From Hofstenia miamia (lineage: Eukaryota > Xenacoelomorpha > Acoela > Hofsteniidae): a stretch of 64,000 bases of DNA. The DNA is taken from the NCBI GenBank assembly GCA_900660155.1, contig CABFPE010000158.1:163153-227152 (forward strand). Direction: 5' to 3'. This document shows, in pieces, positions 34,679 to 46,637 of this stretch. The notes under the pieces were generated by a model. The model worked only from the letters and a program-made list of their open reading frames with translations, was not told where the DNA came from and did not search any database. The translations under genes were made by a program, and so were the position numbers. Numbering within the stretch: the first letter of the stretch is position 1; every line of letters starts with the position of its first letter.

Positions 34679-37600
34679 NAAAAATTAAATTATAAGTTCT
34701 TAGATATAATTTGAATGTATTTACAGTGTTACTTTTAACTCATAATTTATTCTTCATTAAGTTCGGGCATTTTCTTACAGCACTCAGCCTCTGTTTCAAT
34801 ACTTTTGAATGCCACAATATATATATATATATATATATATAATATTGTGCTCAGTTTAATGTTAACCGGTTTCGATTCGTAAATCATCATCAGAATACAA
34901 AATTCGTGGGAATAATATTTACAATATACTACACTAAAATTTAATGATGTTTAAATTTTCATGCACTTAGAATAAATTTAATATGCTCATATTTCTTTGT
35001 TGCTTGTTCAATAATTGATCTTATATATATATATATAGAGTCTATGTAGATACATGGAGTTTTCGCGTAGCGAGTAATAAGAAGCGATTGCTAAGACGTA
35101 CAAGTCAATGCTATTTTCATAAAATAATCCTTTTATAGCAGAGTTAGATTTGTAAGACCATCATTTATATTGATATTCGATAGTAAAATTGCTGTATGAC
35201 ATTGATAACAAACATGATTTCTGAAAAATTCATGAACAAATTTTCAGTAAAATATGTCAAATGTCTTGTTGTAACAACATATTTCAACATGATGCCAACT
35301 CATTGATTGAATTTTACAAAACGAAGTCAAGATTATGGCTCAATTTGTCATGTTTAGTTGTCACTGTTGGACAATTCAAAAACAGATAATTCAGCATAAA
35401 CAATATGTTTACAAACGTGTTGGTCAACCGTGGAAAAGAATTTATCGAACACTCATTAATTACACTTAAAAATTAATTAAATGTTATCAATAAATGGCGA
35501 TTTCTACTAGAGTACTTCAAAAAATCGTACGCAATTAACTGATCGATGAAAATACCGACAAACACATATTCTGTTCAGCAAAAAAAAGTTGAACAAACAT
35601 TTCCTAAAGTTTGACATCTTATTCACTTCGATACATTAGGAAGTGGTCCAAAACGAAGACTCTAAAATAGAGTTAACAATTGAATGAACTAAATCGTTAA
35701 GAATTAGGCATTAGTTCCCTCCAGAATAAAAACACCATTGGAAGTTTGTTAGCGGGGTATTTCACACAAAGTTGTTACTTTTCATAAACGATTGCCTAAC
35801 ATCCTCTCTAGTTAACGCGTTAATATAGGCAATTGTAAACGCTATTTTAGAATATCTTTTTTGGAACGCTTTCCATTACGGCAGCGGATCACTGACAATA
35901 TTAGCTCCTAAAATAAACTTTTCTAATTTTGATAAAATTATAATTGTGAAGGGACGCATTCGAAATATTAAACCTGTTATTTATAAAAATGCATTTTTTT
36001 AATACCTCTATGAACTATGGAAATATTTACCTAAAGAACTTCAACACCTCAATGAATTAAAATTGCTTAATAACAATGCAAAAGAATCTGTCTATAATTC
36101 TAGAAAAAATAATTGAATTTAACCCTATTTTCATGGAGGTTTTTTACATACGTCGTTCATTGGAGGAGGATTGCAAAATTGCACCCCCTATATATTTTCT
36201 TTAATAATTATCCAATCGCCTTGAAATTTGCCAGGTAACTTCACTTAACATCGAGCATTAAATTCCCATAGTGATATTGCATATTGGTTAGCTTATTTTT
36301 TGCTGAAGTCAGCAAAATATGCCATTTCTTATAAAGATCACATAGATAAAATGAATTAATCCAATTTAGTCCTATTTTTTACCTGGGATGCAAATGTACT
36401 GCAGAATACTTTAAACCCCCTTTTCTACCCAAATTGTTATATAGAAATGCATCATAGTGAATAAAATGAAGTAAATGCGAAACGAAAAAGCTTAACAATA
36501 AAAATATGTTAGTGCTACCCTCTCACAAGGTGTCCATAAATTTTTTTGGGAAAAAATATTGACCCAATTTTTTCAGGATGTGGAAAAACTAAATTTAATG
36601 TGATGCAAATTTTCTGTGAGCATTCAGCTAACCACAATTTTGACTTTTTTAAAGATATGTGGTTGGAGACACAATTTCGCACCACACTCAATAAAAATAT
36701 GGTTAAGTGGAGGGTTATAAATTTTACAGTAAAACTATTCCTCTAAAAGAAATTAAATACCATAACATAACCGAAAAGTGAAATATTTCATTTGCAGTGT
36801 TTTTAAGAGTTTTTTGAATTTCCAGATTTGCAATTAGAATCATTATATGATACATCGTTAAAGTAATTTCAATAAATGCTTGACAACTTGATTAACTAAT
36901 GAATTGTAAACAAATTATGCAAGTTTTTATCAAAAGTATTAAAAACTAAAAAATTCCGAACTGTGAAAGTCAGTTTCAAACACAACTTCAAATTAAACCT
37001 CATTTGTAAATAACACAAAGTTAGATGATAAATCTCTTTTGATCTATTTTTAAAATTATTGTTTTTCGATGCTTTGGAAAAGGTTATTGAGACGAAAATA
37101 GCTGCAGTTAGTAAATTTATAAAATAATTAAAGCGAATTAAATGTAATGTTAATAAAATTGATTTTCATTAATGTCAAACTGATTAAAAGAAAAATTGGT
37201 AGTTTTCGGTCAATAAGAACATCAAAACTTAAATTCCAATTCTTTTCACTGGAAATTAAACATAATGGTATTGAATCTCAATAATAAATAAGCTGACTGT
37301 ATTATACTTGTAATAATCTTAAGACAGAAGACACAAAATCTATACACTTTCTCCAACGTCTTTATCCATTATTTATACTCACGTGCATTTAAAGCAAAAA
37401 CAGCTGGTATAATAAAATTATACCAATCATTTGACATTCATGAAACAAAACGAGAGCCCTAAAATTGGAACGCAGGATATCCTATCCACTTCTAATACAA
37501 AGAAATACAGTTCTAATATATATCTCTAAGGGTTTTGTTGGAGAAAGAAATATGCCAAAATAAACATTCTTAAATAATGATGTTTATTAAATCCAATTCT

Positions 37601-38083
37601 TTTTAATGAGAAAAAATATATTCATGTAGTTATTTAAGCGAAAATTAATAAATAATTTTTGTATATTTGTGTTGTTCTCACTGGGTCATCATTGTAACAA
37701 GGATTTTCCAAAAGTTTATTCTGTTTGCATCAGTTATAAATAAAATATTAATTGCAAATATTTGGAACAATTCCTTCCTTGAACAAAAACATCAGCCTCC
37801 AGAAATGTGAGGGATAATAGTCAGTAAATTAGATAAACAATAGTTGTTTACAAAGCGAAGAGCCCAGAACAAAAGAATGTGTAGAATTAAAGTTTGATAT
37901 GTATCAATCATTACGTATTAAAATTTGTTTCCGTGTTGGTAGTTGACGAGCGGTTCACTCAGGTAATGTAAGCAGCAACATTATGCAAATGCACGATAAG
38001 CAAAAACAATAAGTTCAGGTAGTTGAACACTTATTTATTGAACCTTAAATGACATTTTTATGCGATGGGGTAGTATTTGATTA

Positions 38084-38215
38084 ATGTCGGACAATAAATT
38101 GCGACGTCAGGTATACGAGATGGAGCAAACGCAGGCGGCTAGCTATCGAGGTGGCTTAATAACGCCCGCGCTTTATTCGAGTAATTCCTTACCTCATGGA
38201 GAGATTTGGAAAGCC
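38084..38215 (+). other. CpG-rich patch with an open frame, unexplained
   Basis: About ten CpG steps in 95 bases (GCGACGTCAG, ACGCAGGCGG, AACGCCCGCGC) inside CpG-poor DNA. On the plus strand an open frame begins MSDNKLRRQVYEMEQTQ and includes a possible CAG|GTATAC donor; on the minus strand there is a CRE-like TGACGTCG. It may be a promoter, a first exon or a mobile-element piece. I recognise no protein family. Confidence 0.3.
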
Positions 38216-39799
38216 TACGCTTTAGCAACTAACCATTGTAAATTCAATATAATCAGAAGAAGAACATCCAATTATTTTGAAATATTTGGACAAAATATCG
38301 ACCGACTCAATTTCACTTAAAAATAAATTCACTATTATAGAAAGTAATGAAAAAGAAACCCTTTCCAACTATAATTGGCTTTCCATTATAAAGTCTAATA
38401 TAGAAAAATTTAATCAATACGAACAACATCTAATGAAATCATTCATAAGTATGTATCGATACCTTCTCACGGAAGCTCGCTGCGTGATATCGCGCTTTCT
38501 TTGAAAACTCAACAAGTTTAATTATATCTATACAATTAATTAAAGCGACTTTTCATGGTAATCAAAGTGCAGGGAAATCAATTAAGAACTCGACACCTAA
38601 TAGAATTGATTATGAAGCTTTGATGTCGGTTTATATTGTTTGATAAAGCTCTACTATCGAATCAGAAAATGACGCCATGAGATCAATTAAGTTAACTCCA
38701 AAATGCATAACAATGGTTATAAAAGTTAACAATACTTTGACAGGAAGAAGGTTAGATACTAGATATCATATCCATTCATCATAGCTAAAACAGCATAGAA
38801 ACAACGTTTTGGAAGTCTTGCAAAAAATACTGTAGATATAAAATTTATTGGATCGATGCTGAACAATCAAGAAACCAACTTTTGCTCAAAAACAAACTGA
38901 TGAATGCATCACAACAAAAAAATTTGAAAGTTTACTTAAGTAATGATTAAACTTCAAAATTTTATTACAAACAATGTTTATATTGTCATGGAGTATACTA
39001 AAGTGGTGTGGTTATAGTGGAGCTAAAACAAAACAGTATGAAGTCTTTACGTGAATGCATTAAATTATTGGAAAAACAAATGATGAAATGGAATAACCAA
39101 AATGTAAGTAACCGAATTTAATGAAAAAAATTATAAAAGATTCTAAACAGAATACAGAATTTAGTACATAATTACAAAAGTCAGTTTTATTGCTAAAAGT
39201 GAAGAATTACAGTGGAAACTTACTAAAAATGGGGATCACTCAAAGATTCTAAATCTGTTTAAGGTTTTGCTAGTGAAATCCTGGCAGATATAATGGCTGC
39301 ACTGCAGTTAGCTAATGGTAATTGAACTTTATCAGTGTGCAGAGATGACGTTTGTTATGATATTTAGTTCTTCTGATAGAATAAAATCGCGTCTTAGACA
39401 AAGTGCGGTGAAACGATGTACCTGAAGATAAGGGCTGTAAAATGGGTAAAGATACTTTGACCCCACCCAATCCAAAACCCAACTAATAAATTTTGATTCA
39501 ACCCAATCTAAGCTGTCAGACCTAACCCAAGGCTGGGTCAAAATGTAGCCCAATTGTGTCCTAACTATAAATTATACACGTTTTTGCTTCATGGCAAATA
39601 TAATAAACACGTTTGAATGAAACATGTATAAAATTTACAAAATAGTAAAAATTATAAACAGTGCGAAAAAGTAAATCTTTTTGTAATGAAATCTGAAAAA
39701 ATAACAGTAGCAATACAAAGTCTTCTGCAAATGTGCATGTATAGTGTCTTTCAATAGCCCAAACATTAACCACATTACTTTGAAAAATTTACCTAACCC

Positions 39800-39832
39800 A
39801 TATATATATATGTCTGTGTGTGTGTGTGTGTG
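39800..39832. repeat. AT/GT compound microsatellite
   Basis: (AT)n followed by a (TG)n run. Confidence 0.9.
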
Positions 39833-40784
39833 TTCAAACATGTCCTGGCAATTTGCAGTAGAATTTGCTAAATGAAGAATCAAAACACCATATTCCCATG
39901 CCATAATTTAATGTAAGGAGTTGTTTTAGGAACTATATGCAAAGAATTATTAATATCGAACATCTCTACAATTATTGAAAAACCGTGATTTAAATGATAG
40001 TGTGGAAAAATTAGGCCATTCATGATAAACAAAAAATTTAAATAAACTATTTGACGTACATTTAAGTTACAGATTCGAGTGATGAACTAACTGAAAAGGA
40101 TACATATCTAAGCTTTTTACTTTGAGATGCAGGAACTCTAAAAGTTTTTTGGCAATTTACTATTTTTTAAGGGCAGAATTTTTCGACGAACCATTAAAGT
40201 TACCATGCACCTCCCAATTGCTTCAAAGTAAATGCAATGGTGGTATTGCTTCAGAAGTGAAAAAAATTTGTTAGGTTCCATAATGTTGAATACCTGAGCG
40301 AAATTTTGTAACAAATTTCGCCGCCTAACTGTATTTACTACGTTATTACTATTATTAGTAGGAGCCTATTGCAAATGGCCACCCAACCCAGCGCAACCCA
40401 AAGATATGATCCCAACCTATTTACAGTCCGACTGTAGATAACCCTAGCAGATATGGCAACAGAAAAGTTTTCAAAGACTGACATTGCAAACGTCTCACTC
40501 ACCATATCTATTTTTCCATATTTTTCGTCATGCGTCATAGCTGAGGTTTCACAAATTATAAAGCAAGGAAGTTAGCACGAAATTTTCAAAATTACTCTTG
40601 AATTTTCTATGTGTATCAAACGCTGTATTCTTATCTCCATAAAATAGGCAACATTATTTTAAATTTATCCAATTGGATACATATAGCTATAATATACATG
40701 CATAATATAATGCAAGGGAAATGCTGGAGAATTTCTAGAAATCCTTTGAAAAAGTTTACAAATGCAAGAAAGTTAATTAAACTC

Positions 40785-42539
40785 ATTTTCGGTATTTCCT
40801 CCAAAATAATTGATGACGTCAGCAAATAGATAGCATGGAAACACAAGGCTTTAAAATGTAAATGCAGGAAAGCGAACAATCAAAGCAAAGATTGACCACT
40901 TATAAAGACAAAGACAATGTACCCATGTCAAAAATTGCTTAGATCTTCTATATTTTGGTTAATAAGGGAAATCTTTTCATGTCTCCCAATTAATCACAAA
41001 TGGAAAGAGTGGGATGTCAGACGAGGGAAATTATAATTAGAAAATACGTAGACATTTAAAGTCTTAGAAACCTATAAATATGCAATCCATTTATCTCCAT
41101 ACGTTAAGCGGAAATGTTGAAACTTTCTTAGTATTGAATAGTATTTTAAATTTTAACACCAGTAAGGCAAAACCGTCGAAATAGGTACATTAAAAAATTA
41201 ACATCTAATTTGCTGATAATAGAAATTTTATATTCTTCATGCTCACGTAGCAATAGCCATTGATAGTAATTATTTTAAGTAACAACAAAATACTGAAACT
41301 TTAATATCAAAATATACCAAGTTTGCAAACCTAGCGCTAAACAGTCTGGGGATTTTTAAAAAATGTTTATGATACTATAAAAATTTTTAAACGCTTATAG
41401 CTCAAAAACTATGAAAGCAATGCTCAATCTGAAAGCACCATGTGATAGAGGAGACCTTAATGGGTTTGGGATATCTTTTCACATATCAAGAACTAGTCAA
41501 GATTTTTTGTTATCCATTCACTCAAAACCCTATTAATAATGAACACTAGGTATAGCGAGAATTTAATTTTTTTCAAAAATTCAAAATTTTCAAAGAAAAA
41601 TTGTTAATCTTTTCAACTTCAAGCGCAGCAATATCCTTTAATTGAAATTTTGAACATTGCATGAAAGCATGTTCCCCAATAGACTTGCCCAAGCTTCAAG
41701 ACTTTCAAAAATGTGATAATAGGCTTGGAAGAAATTCTTTGTAAATGTGGAAAAACGGCTCTTCCTTTGTAAAGGACTGTTTAAGGTTAAAAATGCATAA
41801 AATAGACTTAAACAAAAATGTTTGACTTGTATGCTTTGCGCACTTGTTGATTTGATTAGCAATGTTGAACTTATTCTAAGATCTAACTTAACCTCTTTGA
41901 AGGATAATCTCATGTGTTTTCTCATTCTAGAACTATTCGTCAATCTTAGTGTAAAATATCAATGAATAGCAATTCGATAGTAAAAGCTTATATTTGTATC
42001 TGATTTGAAAAAGTTATCAAAATAAATCTAAAAAAAACCAATTACAATGTTATTTACAAGCTTGCAACAATTACCAAAAAATGCGAACAAAACTGACAAT
42101 CATAATTACGCGGAGCATATGCGAGGGTCTCCTGCAAATACGATCTGGCGATTCTCAGTAAAAAAACAAAAGTGAGCAATAATAACAATATCTATTAAAT
42201 GATTTTTGTATCTCGGGCTGTAAATCAGTAGGCCGATTATAGTAGGCCTTGAAGTGGGCTATAAGACAGCATTTTAATTAGAGGTCGACAGTTTTGAAAT
42301 TTTAACTTCGGTTCGGTTCGGATCGGTTTTGGGGCAAAAACCGCGGTTTCGGTTTGGTTTTGTTCTGTAATGAAAACATGTAATTTCGAAGCTATATTTT
42401 CTTATGGTTTTACAAGATTAATTTCAAGTTTTTCTTAGTCTTAATGAGAGAAGAAGCATTGACACCAGAAAGACTGCATCGCTTCTTGGTGATGGTGACC
42501 ACTTTTTCGGAAGAATTACACAGCTACTAATTACCAGTC
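40785..42539. repeat. 1755-bp block, first copy of an exact duplication across an N
   Basis: Matches 42541-44295 base for base as far as I compared (offset 1756), with one N at 42540 between the copies. The right end of this copy cuts a MITE in two. A contig overlap that was not merged explains it best. Confidence 0.85.
42279..42539. mobile_element. Left part of the hAT-like MITE in the duplicated block
   Basis: Same sequence as 44035-44295, cut by the N at 42540. Confidence 0.8.
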
Positions 42540-42540
42540 N

Positions 42541-44295
42541 ATTTTCGGTATTTCCTCCAAAATAATTGATGACGTCAGCAAATAGATAGCATGGAAACAC
42601 AAGGCTTTAAAATGTAAATGCAGGAAAGCGAACAATCAAAGCAAAGATTGACCACTTATAAAGACAAAGACAATGTACCCATGTCAAAAATTGCTTAGAT
42701 CTTCTATATTTTGGTTAATAAGGGAAATCTTTTCATGTCTCCCAATTAATCACAAATGGAAAGAGTGGGATGTCAGACGAGGGAAATTATAATTAGAAAA
42801 TACGTAGACATTTAAAGTCTTAGAAACCTATAAATATGCAATCCATTTATCTCCATACGTTAAGCGGAAATGTTGAAACTTTCTTAGTATTGAATAGTAT
42901 TTTAAATTTTAACACCAGTAAGGCAAAACCGTCGAAATAGGTACATTAAAAAATTAACATCTAATTTGCTGATAATAGAAATTTTATATTCTTCATGCTC
43001 ACGTAGCAATAGCCATTGATAGTAATTATTTTAAGTAACAACAAAATACTGAAACTTTAATATCAAAATATACCAAGTTTGCAAACCTAGCGCTAAACAG
43101 TCTGGGGATTTTTAAAAAATGTTTATGATACTATAAAAATTTTTAAACGCTTATAGCTCAAAAACTATGAAAGCAATGCTCAATCTGAAAGCACCATGTG
43201 ATAGAGGAGACCTTAATGGGTTTGGGATATCTTTTCACATATCAAGAACTAGTCAAGATTTTTTGTTATCCATTCACTCAAAACCCTATTAATAATGAAC
43301 ACTAGGTATAGCGAGAATTTAATTTTTTTCAAAAATTCAAAATTTTCAAAGAAAAATTGTTAATCTTTTCAACTTCAAGCGCAGCAATATCCTTTAATTG
43401 AAATTTTGAACATTGCATGAAAGCATGTTCCCCAATAGACTTGCCCAAGCTTCAAGACTTTCAAAAATGTGATAATAGGCTTGGAAGAAATTCTTTGTAA
43501 ATGTGGAAAAACGGCTCTTCCTTTGTAAAGGACTGTTTAAGGTTAAAAATGCATAAAATAGACTTAAACAAAAATGTTTGACTTGTATGCTTTGCGCACT
43601 TGTTGATTTGATTAGCAATGTTGAACTTATTCTAAGATCTAACTTAACCTCTTTGAAGGATAATCTCATGTGTTTTCTCATTCTAGAACTATTCGTCAAT
43701 CTTAGTGTAAAATATCAATGAATAGCAATTCGATAGTAAAAGCTTATATTTGTATCTGATTTGAAAAAGTTATCAAAATAAATCTAAAAAAAACCAATTA
43801 CAATGTTATTTACAAGCTTGCAACAATTACCAAAAAATGCGAACAAAACTGACAATCATAATTACGCGGAGCATATGCGAGGGTCTCCTGCAAATACGAT
43901 CTGGCGATTCTCAGTAAAAAAACAAAAGTGAGCAATAATAACAATATCTATTAAATGATTTTTGTATCTCGGGCTGTAAATCAGTAGGCCGATTATAGTA
44001 GGCCTTGAAGTGGGCTATAAGACAGCATTTTAATTAGAGGTCGACAGTTTTGAAATTTTAACTTCGGTTCGGTTCGGATCGGTTTTGGGGCAAAAACCGC
44101 GGTTTCGGTTTGGTTTTGTTCTGTAATGAAAACATGTAATTTCGAAGCTATATTTTCTTATGGTTTTACAAGATTAATTTCAAGTTTTTCTTAGTCTTAA
44201 TGAGAGAAGAAGCATTGACACCAGAAAGACTGCATCGCTTCTTGGTGATGGTGACCACTTTTTCGGAAGAATTACACAGCTACTAATTACCAGTC
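42541..44295. repeat. 1755-bp block, second copy
   Basis: See the first copy at 40785-42539. This copy continues into unique sequence and carries the complete MITE, so it is probably the correctly placed one on the right side. The left side is unique before 40785. Confidence 0.85.
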
Positions 44296-44394
44296 ATTAA
44301 AAACCGTTTGAAACCGTGCTAGTGAAAATGAGTCGGTTCGGTTTCGGTCTGTGTGAAAACCGCGGTTTCGGTTTTGGTTTACCGTCGACCTCTA
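44035..44394. mobile_element. Non-autonomous hAT-like DNA transposon (MITE), 360 bp, intact ends
   Basis: Begins TAGAGGTCGAC and ends GTCGACCTCTA, an 11-bp perfect terminal inverted repeat, with further imperfect inverted CGGTTCGGTTT/CCGCGGTTTCGG blocks inside. It is flanked by the 8-bp direct repeat ATTTTAAT (44027-44034 and 44395-44402). An 8-bp target duplication is the hallmark of the hAT superfamily. It has no coding capacity, so it would have been moved by an autonomous relative. The intact duplication indicates a fairly recent insertion. Confidence 0.85.
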
Positions 44395-45408
44395 ATTTTA
44401 ATACTGCTGATATAGTTTTTAATTTATGTCAACAACGCTAAATAAGAGCAATCAAATTGAGTGACACGTTTTTTCAAATCCTAAAGGTGGTGTCAGATAA
44501 ACAGCTGAAGTTGACATCTCACACTACTGCATGTACTAGAATGTTGTTAACTCGAGAAGTGATGAATCCACTTGATTAAATTCATAATAGAATGAAACAT
44601 TAATTGATTCTGTCAACTGGTAATGGACTGCGTAACCGATTCCAAGCACTCTGGAAATAGTGACGTTTATAACAAATCAAACCAATTCTCATCTCAATAG
44701 AATCCCCTCCGTGAATAGATTGAAGTTTACCAAGTCACGACTACACGTCGACTTCCGCGTCATAAATTGATACTAGTCGAGACTAAAGCAATAGCAAGAC
44801 AGACCATTTGAACAGCACAACTAAATTTTTATGAGATTTCTTAGGATGAAGAGCAAATAACACTCAATTCAAATCAAATAATCTGTAAAAATTTATGAAT
44901 ACTAACATAGATTTTAAACCCATAACCTCGTCGAATTATAAATAAACCAGGTTTTGTACAATAACCTGAAGATTGAAAGTCCAACTATCAAAAATGAGGC
45001 ATAGCAAAAACCTCGCTCAAGGCCAGTAGTTGATGCATCGGTTTGTTAAGTAGAAAATCAAAGGTTTAGCAAATTCAAACAATTATATGTCATCAATATT
45101 TTCGCATTTTCGATATTTGCAAAAAATCCATTCAAATAAATATTGGCAATACATAACAACAATAGTTTTGTATATTATTTGACTTTCACTTTAAAATCTA
45201 AACTTAGCTGTTAGCAGAATAAGTTGACACGTGACACCCCGCTTGCGCCCCTTCCTCTCCCCATAGATCAATTGATATATTGATGTTCGCTTAACATCTT
45301 AGACTTAAGATATTAGCAGCTATAAACCAGTTGACTAGCGAGTGCCAATATAACACTAGATTGAGAAATGAAATAGTATCCATGTACAATATGTAAGAAG
45401 AACATTAC

Positions 45409-45490
45409 GAAATTACGCGCATTTCGGCTTGCGTCCAAAAGTCGACGCATCGATGTCAGCTTATCTGACGTGGCTGTGCTGAAGCCATCG
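45409..45490 (-). CDS. Possible exon, unidentified
   Basis: A less AT-rich block behind a strong acceptor (ten Ts then GCAG). Its only open frame reads SDGFSTATSDKLTSMRRLL followed by DASRNAR, with donors GTAATT (end 45417) or GTAATG (end 45409). Phases do not fit a cassette between the N-terminal unc-13 exons at 50167 and 29398. It could precede the ATG exon at 34307 if the 45409 donor is used. I recognise no family. Confidence 0.3.
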
Positions 45491-46424
45491 CTGCAAAAAA
45501 AAAACAAACCGCTTGACCTGAACTCTTCATCGGTAATCAAAAAGTGAGGAGGCATCACAGCTGTGGACTTTGAAAACATGCAACCCGATTAGTAACATGT
45601 ATCGTTATTATTCTAATTAGGAAGGCTTACATGGACGTTTCGCAGGTGATAGAAAGCAATGCGTTACACACACACACACGTTTGAAAGCTGTACATTGCG
45701 GAATGTAGCTGTGTTTATTTAACAGACATCATGGAGGTTCAACCGTGTTTTATTCATAATTTCATCAGAAAAATTTTCTCAAACTTTGTAATAGATTAAA
45801 ATTGCAACTTGGTTTCGGGAGTCTGATATCCGAAAGAACGAGCTCCCGTTAAACCATTTAGGCCTTGATATCTGAGCTTGAGATTGCGAAACTCAAGCTC
45901 GGACTAGTTGTGATAAATTTTGGACAAAAATCTAGTGTCAGCAAAATCAATGCCAAACGGTAGTTTCAATAATTTCCCTTTCCATTACCAGATGGACATT
46001 CTATGCAATAATTATATTGAATGTATTAATGTTTATTTATAGGCAACAGGACGAGACTGGATAATATTTCAGGGCTTGAGCCCGACTTAGAAATATTGGT
46101 CGGACTTGCGAACCCTAGTTGAAACATTTTAAATTCATTTGTAAATATTTGTAGTAGTCATATATTAAATATAGTACATTTTCAAAGGGGTTTAAAACAA
46201 ACATTATATATATATATATATATATATTCGCTTCAGTAGTTTAAATAAAAGCGTCCGTATTAAATTTGATTAGTTCTGTATGCCTTAGCATGACACTATA
46301 TTTAAATAAGGCAACTCTACGATAATAACCGTTAGTAAATTATTCAATTTCGTCTGCTATTAAAAGATTTATAAGCTTCAAGTTATATGACAGGCTAAAA
46401 ATGGGAACTCTACTTTAAACTAAT

Positions 46425-46637
46425 ATGGATGAAGCATATTATTCACTATATGTACAATATCAAAATACTAAAAAAACTTTACAGGGGTGTAAATTTCTAA
46501 AATCTAATCATGAAAGATTAATGGTCTTTAAAAAAACTCTGTATGAAACATCAAACCCTGGTTTTTGCAATATTGCATTTGAACTTTATCTGACAGGCAA
46601 GGCCAGCGCAGAAGAATACGTCCAAATCTATGACTGA
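46425..46637 (+). CDS. Hypothetical 70-residue open frame
   Basis: Starts MDEAYYSLYVQYQNTKK and ends KASAEEYVQIYD. The composition is protein-like, with mixed charged and aromatic residues, a low share of Ile/Phe/Leu runs compared with noise frames nearby, and two cysteines. No family is recognised, and no splice or polyadenylation context was established. It may be a stray exon, a mobile-element remnant or chance. Confidence 0.25.
   Translation: MDEAYYSLYVQYQNTKKTLQGCKFLKSNHERLMVFKKTLYETSNPGFCNIAFELYLTGKASAEEYVQIYD

Larger units (their letters stand above)
34308..45408. other. Intron or 5' flank, part 1
   Basis: AT microsatellites (34647-34678, 34819-34840, 35022-35037, and mixed AT/GT at 39800-39832), a CpG-rich patch at 38084-38215, the exact 1755-bp duplication and a hAT-like MITE. 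The sequence ACCGGTTTCGATTCG…CATCATCAG near 34865-34895 resembles a motif found in many dispersed arthropod repeats. No gene is supported. Confidence 0.6.

Noticed and set aside
41638-41943. A 101-residue minus-strand frame present twice (also 43394-43699)
   Set aside because: The two copies arise from the assembly duplication, and the translation has noise-like composition with no family or splice context.
45409-45490. N-terminus of an Xaa-Pro aminopeptidase (from TSDKLTSMRRLL)
   Set aside because: The likeness is limited to a short Leu/Arg pattern, and no following conserved block was found.
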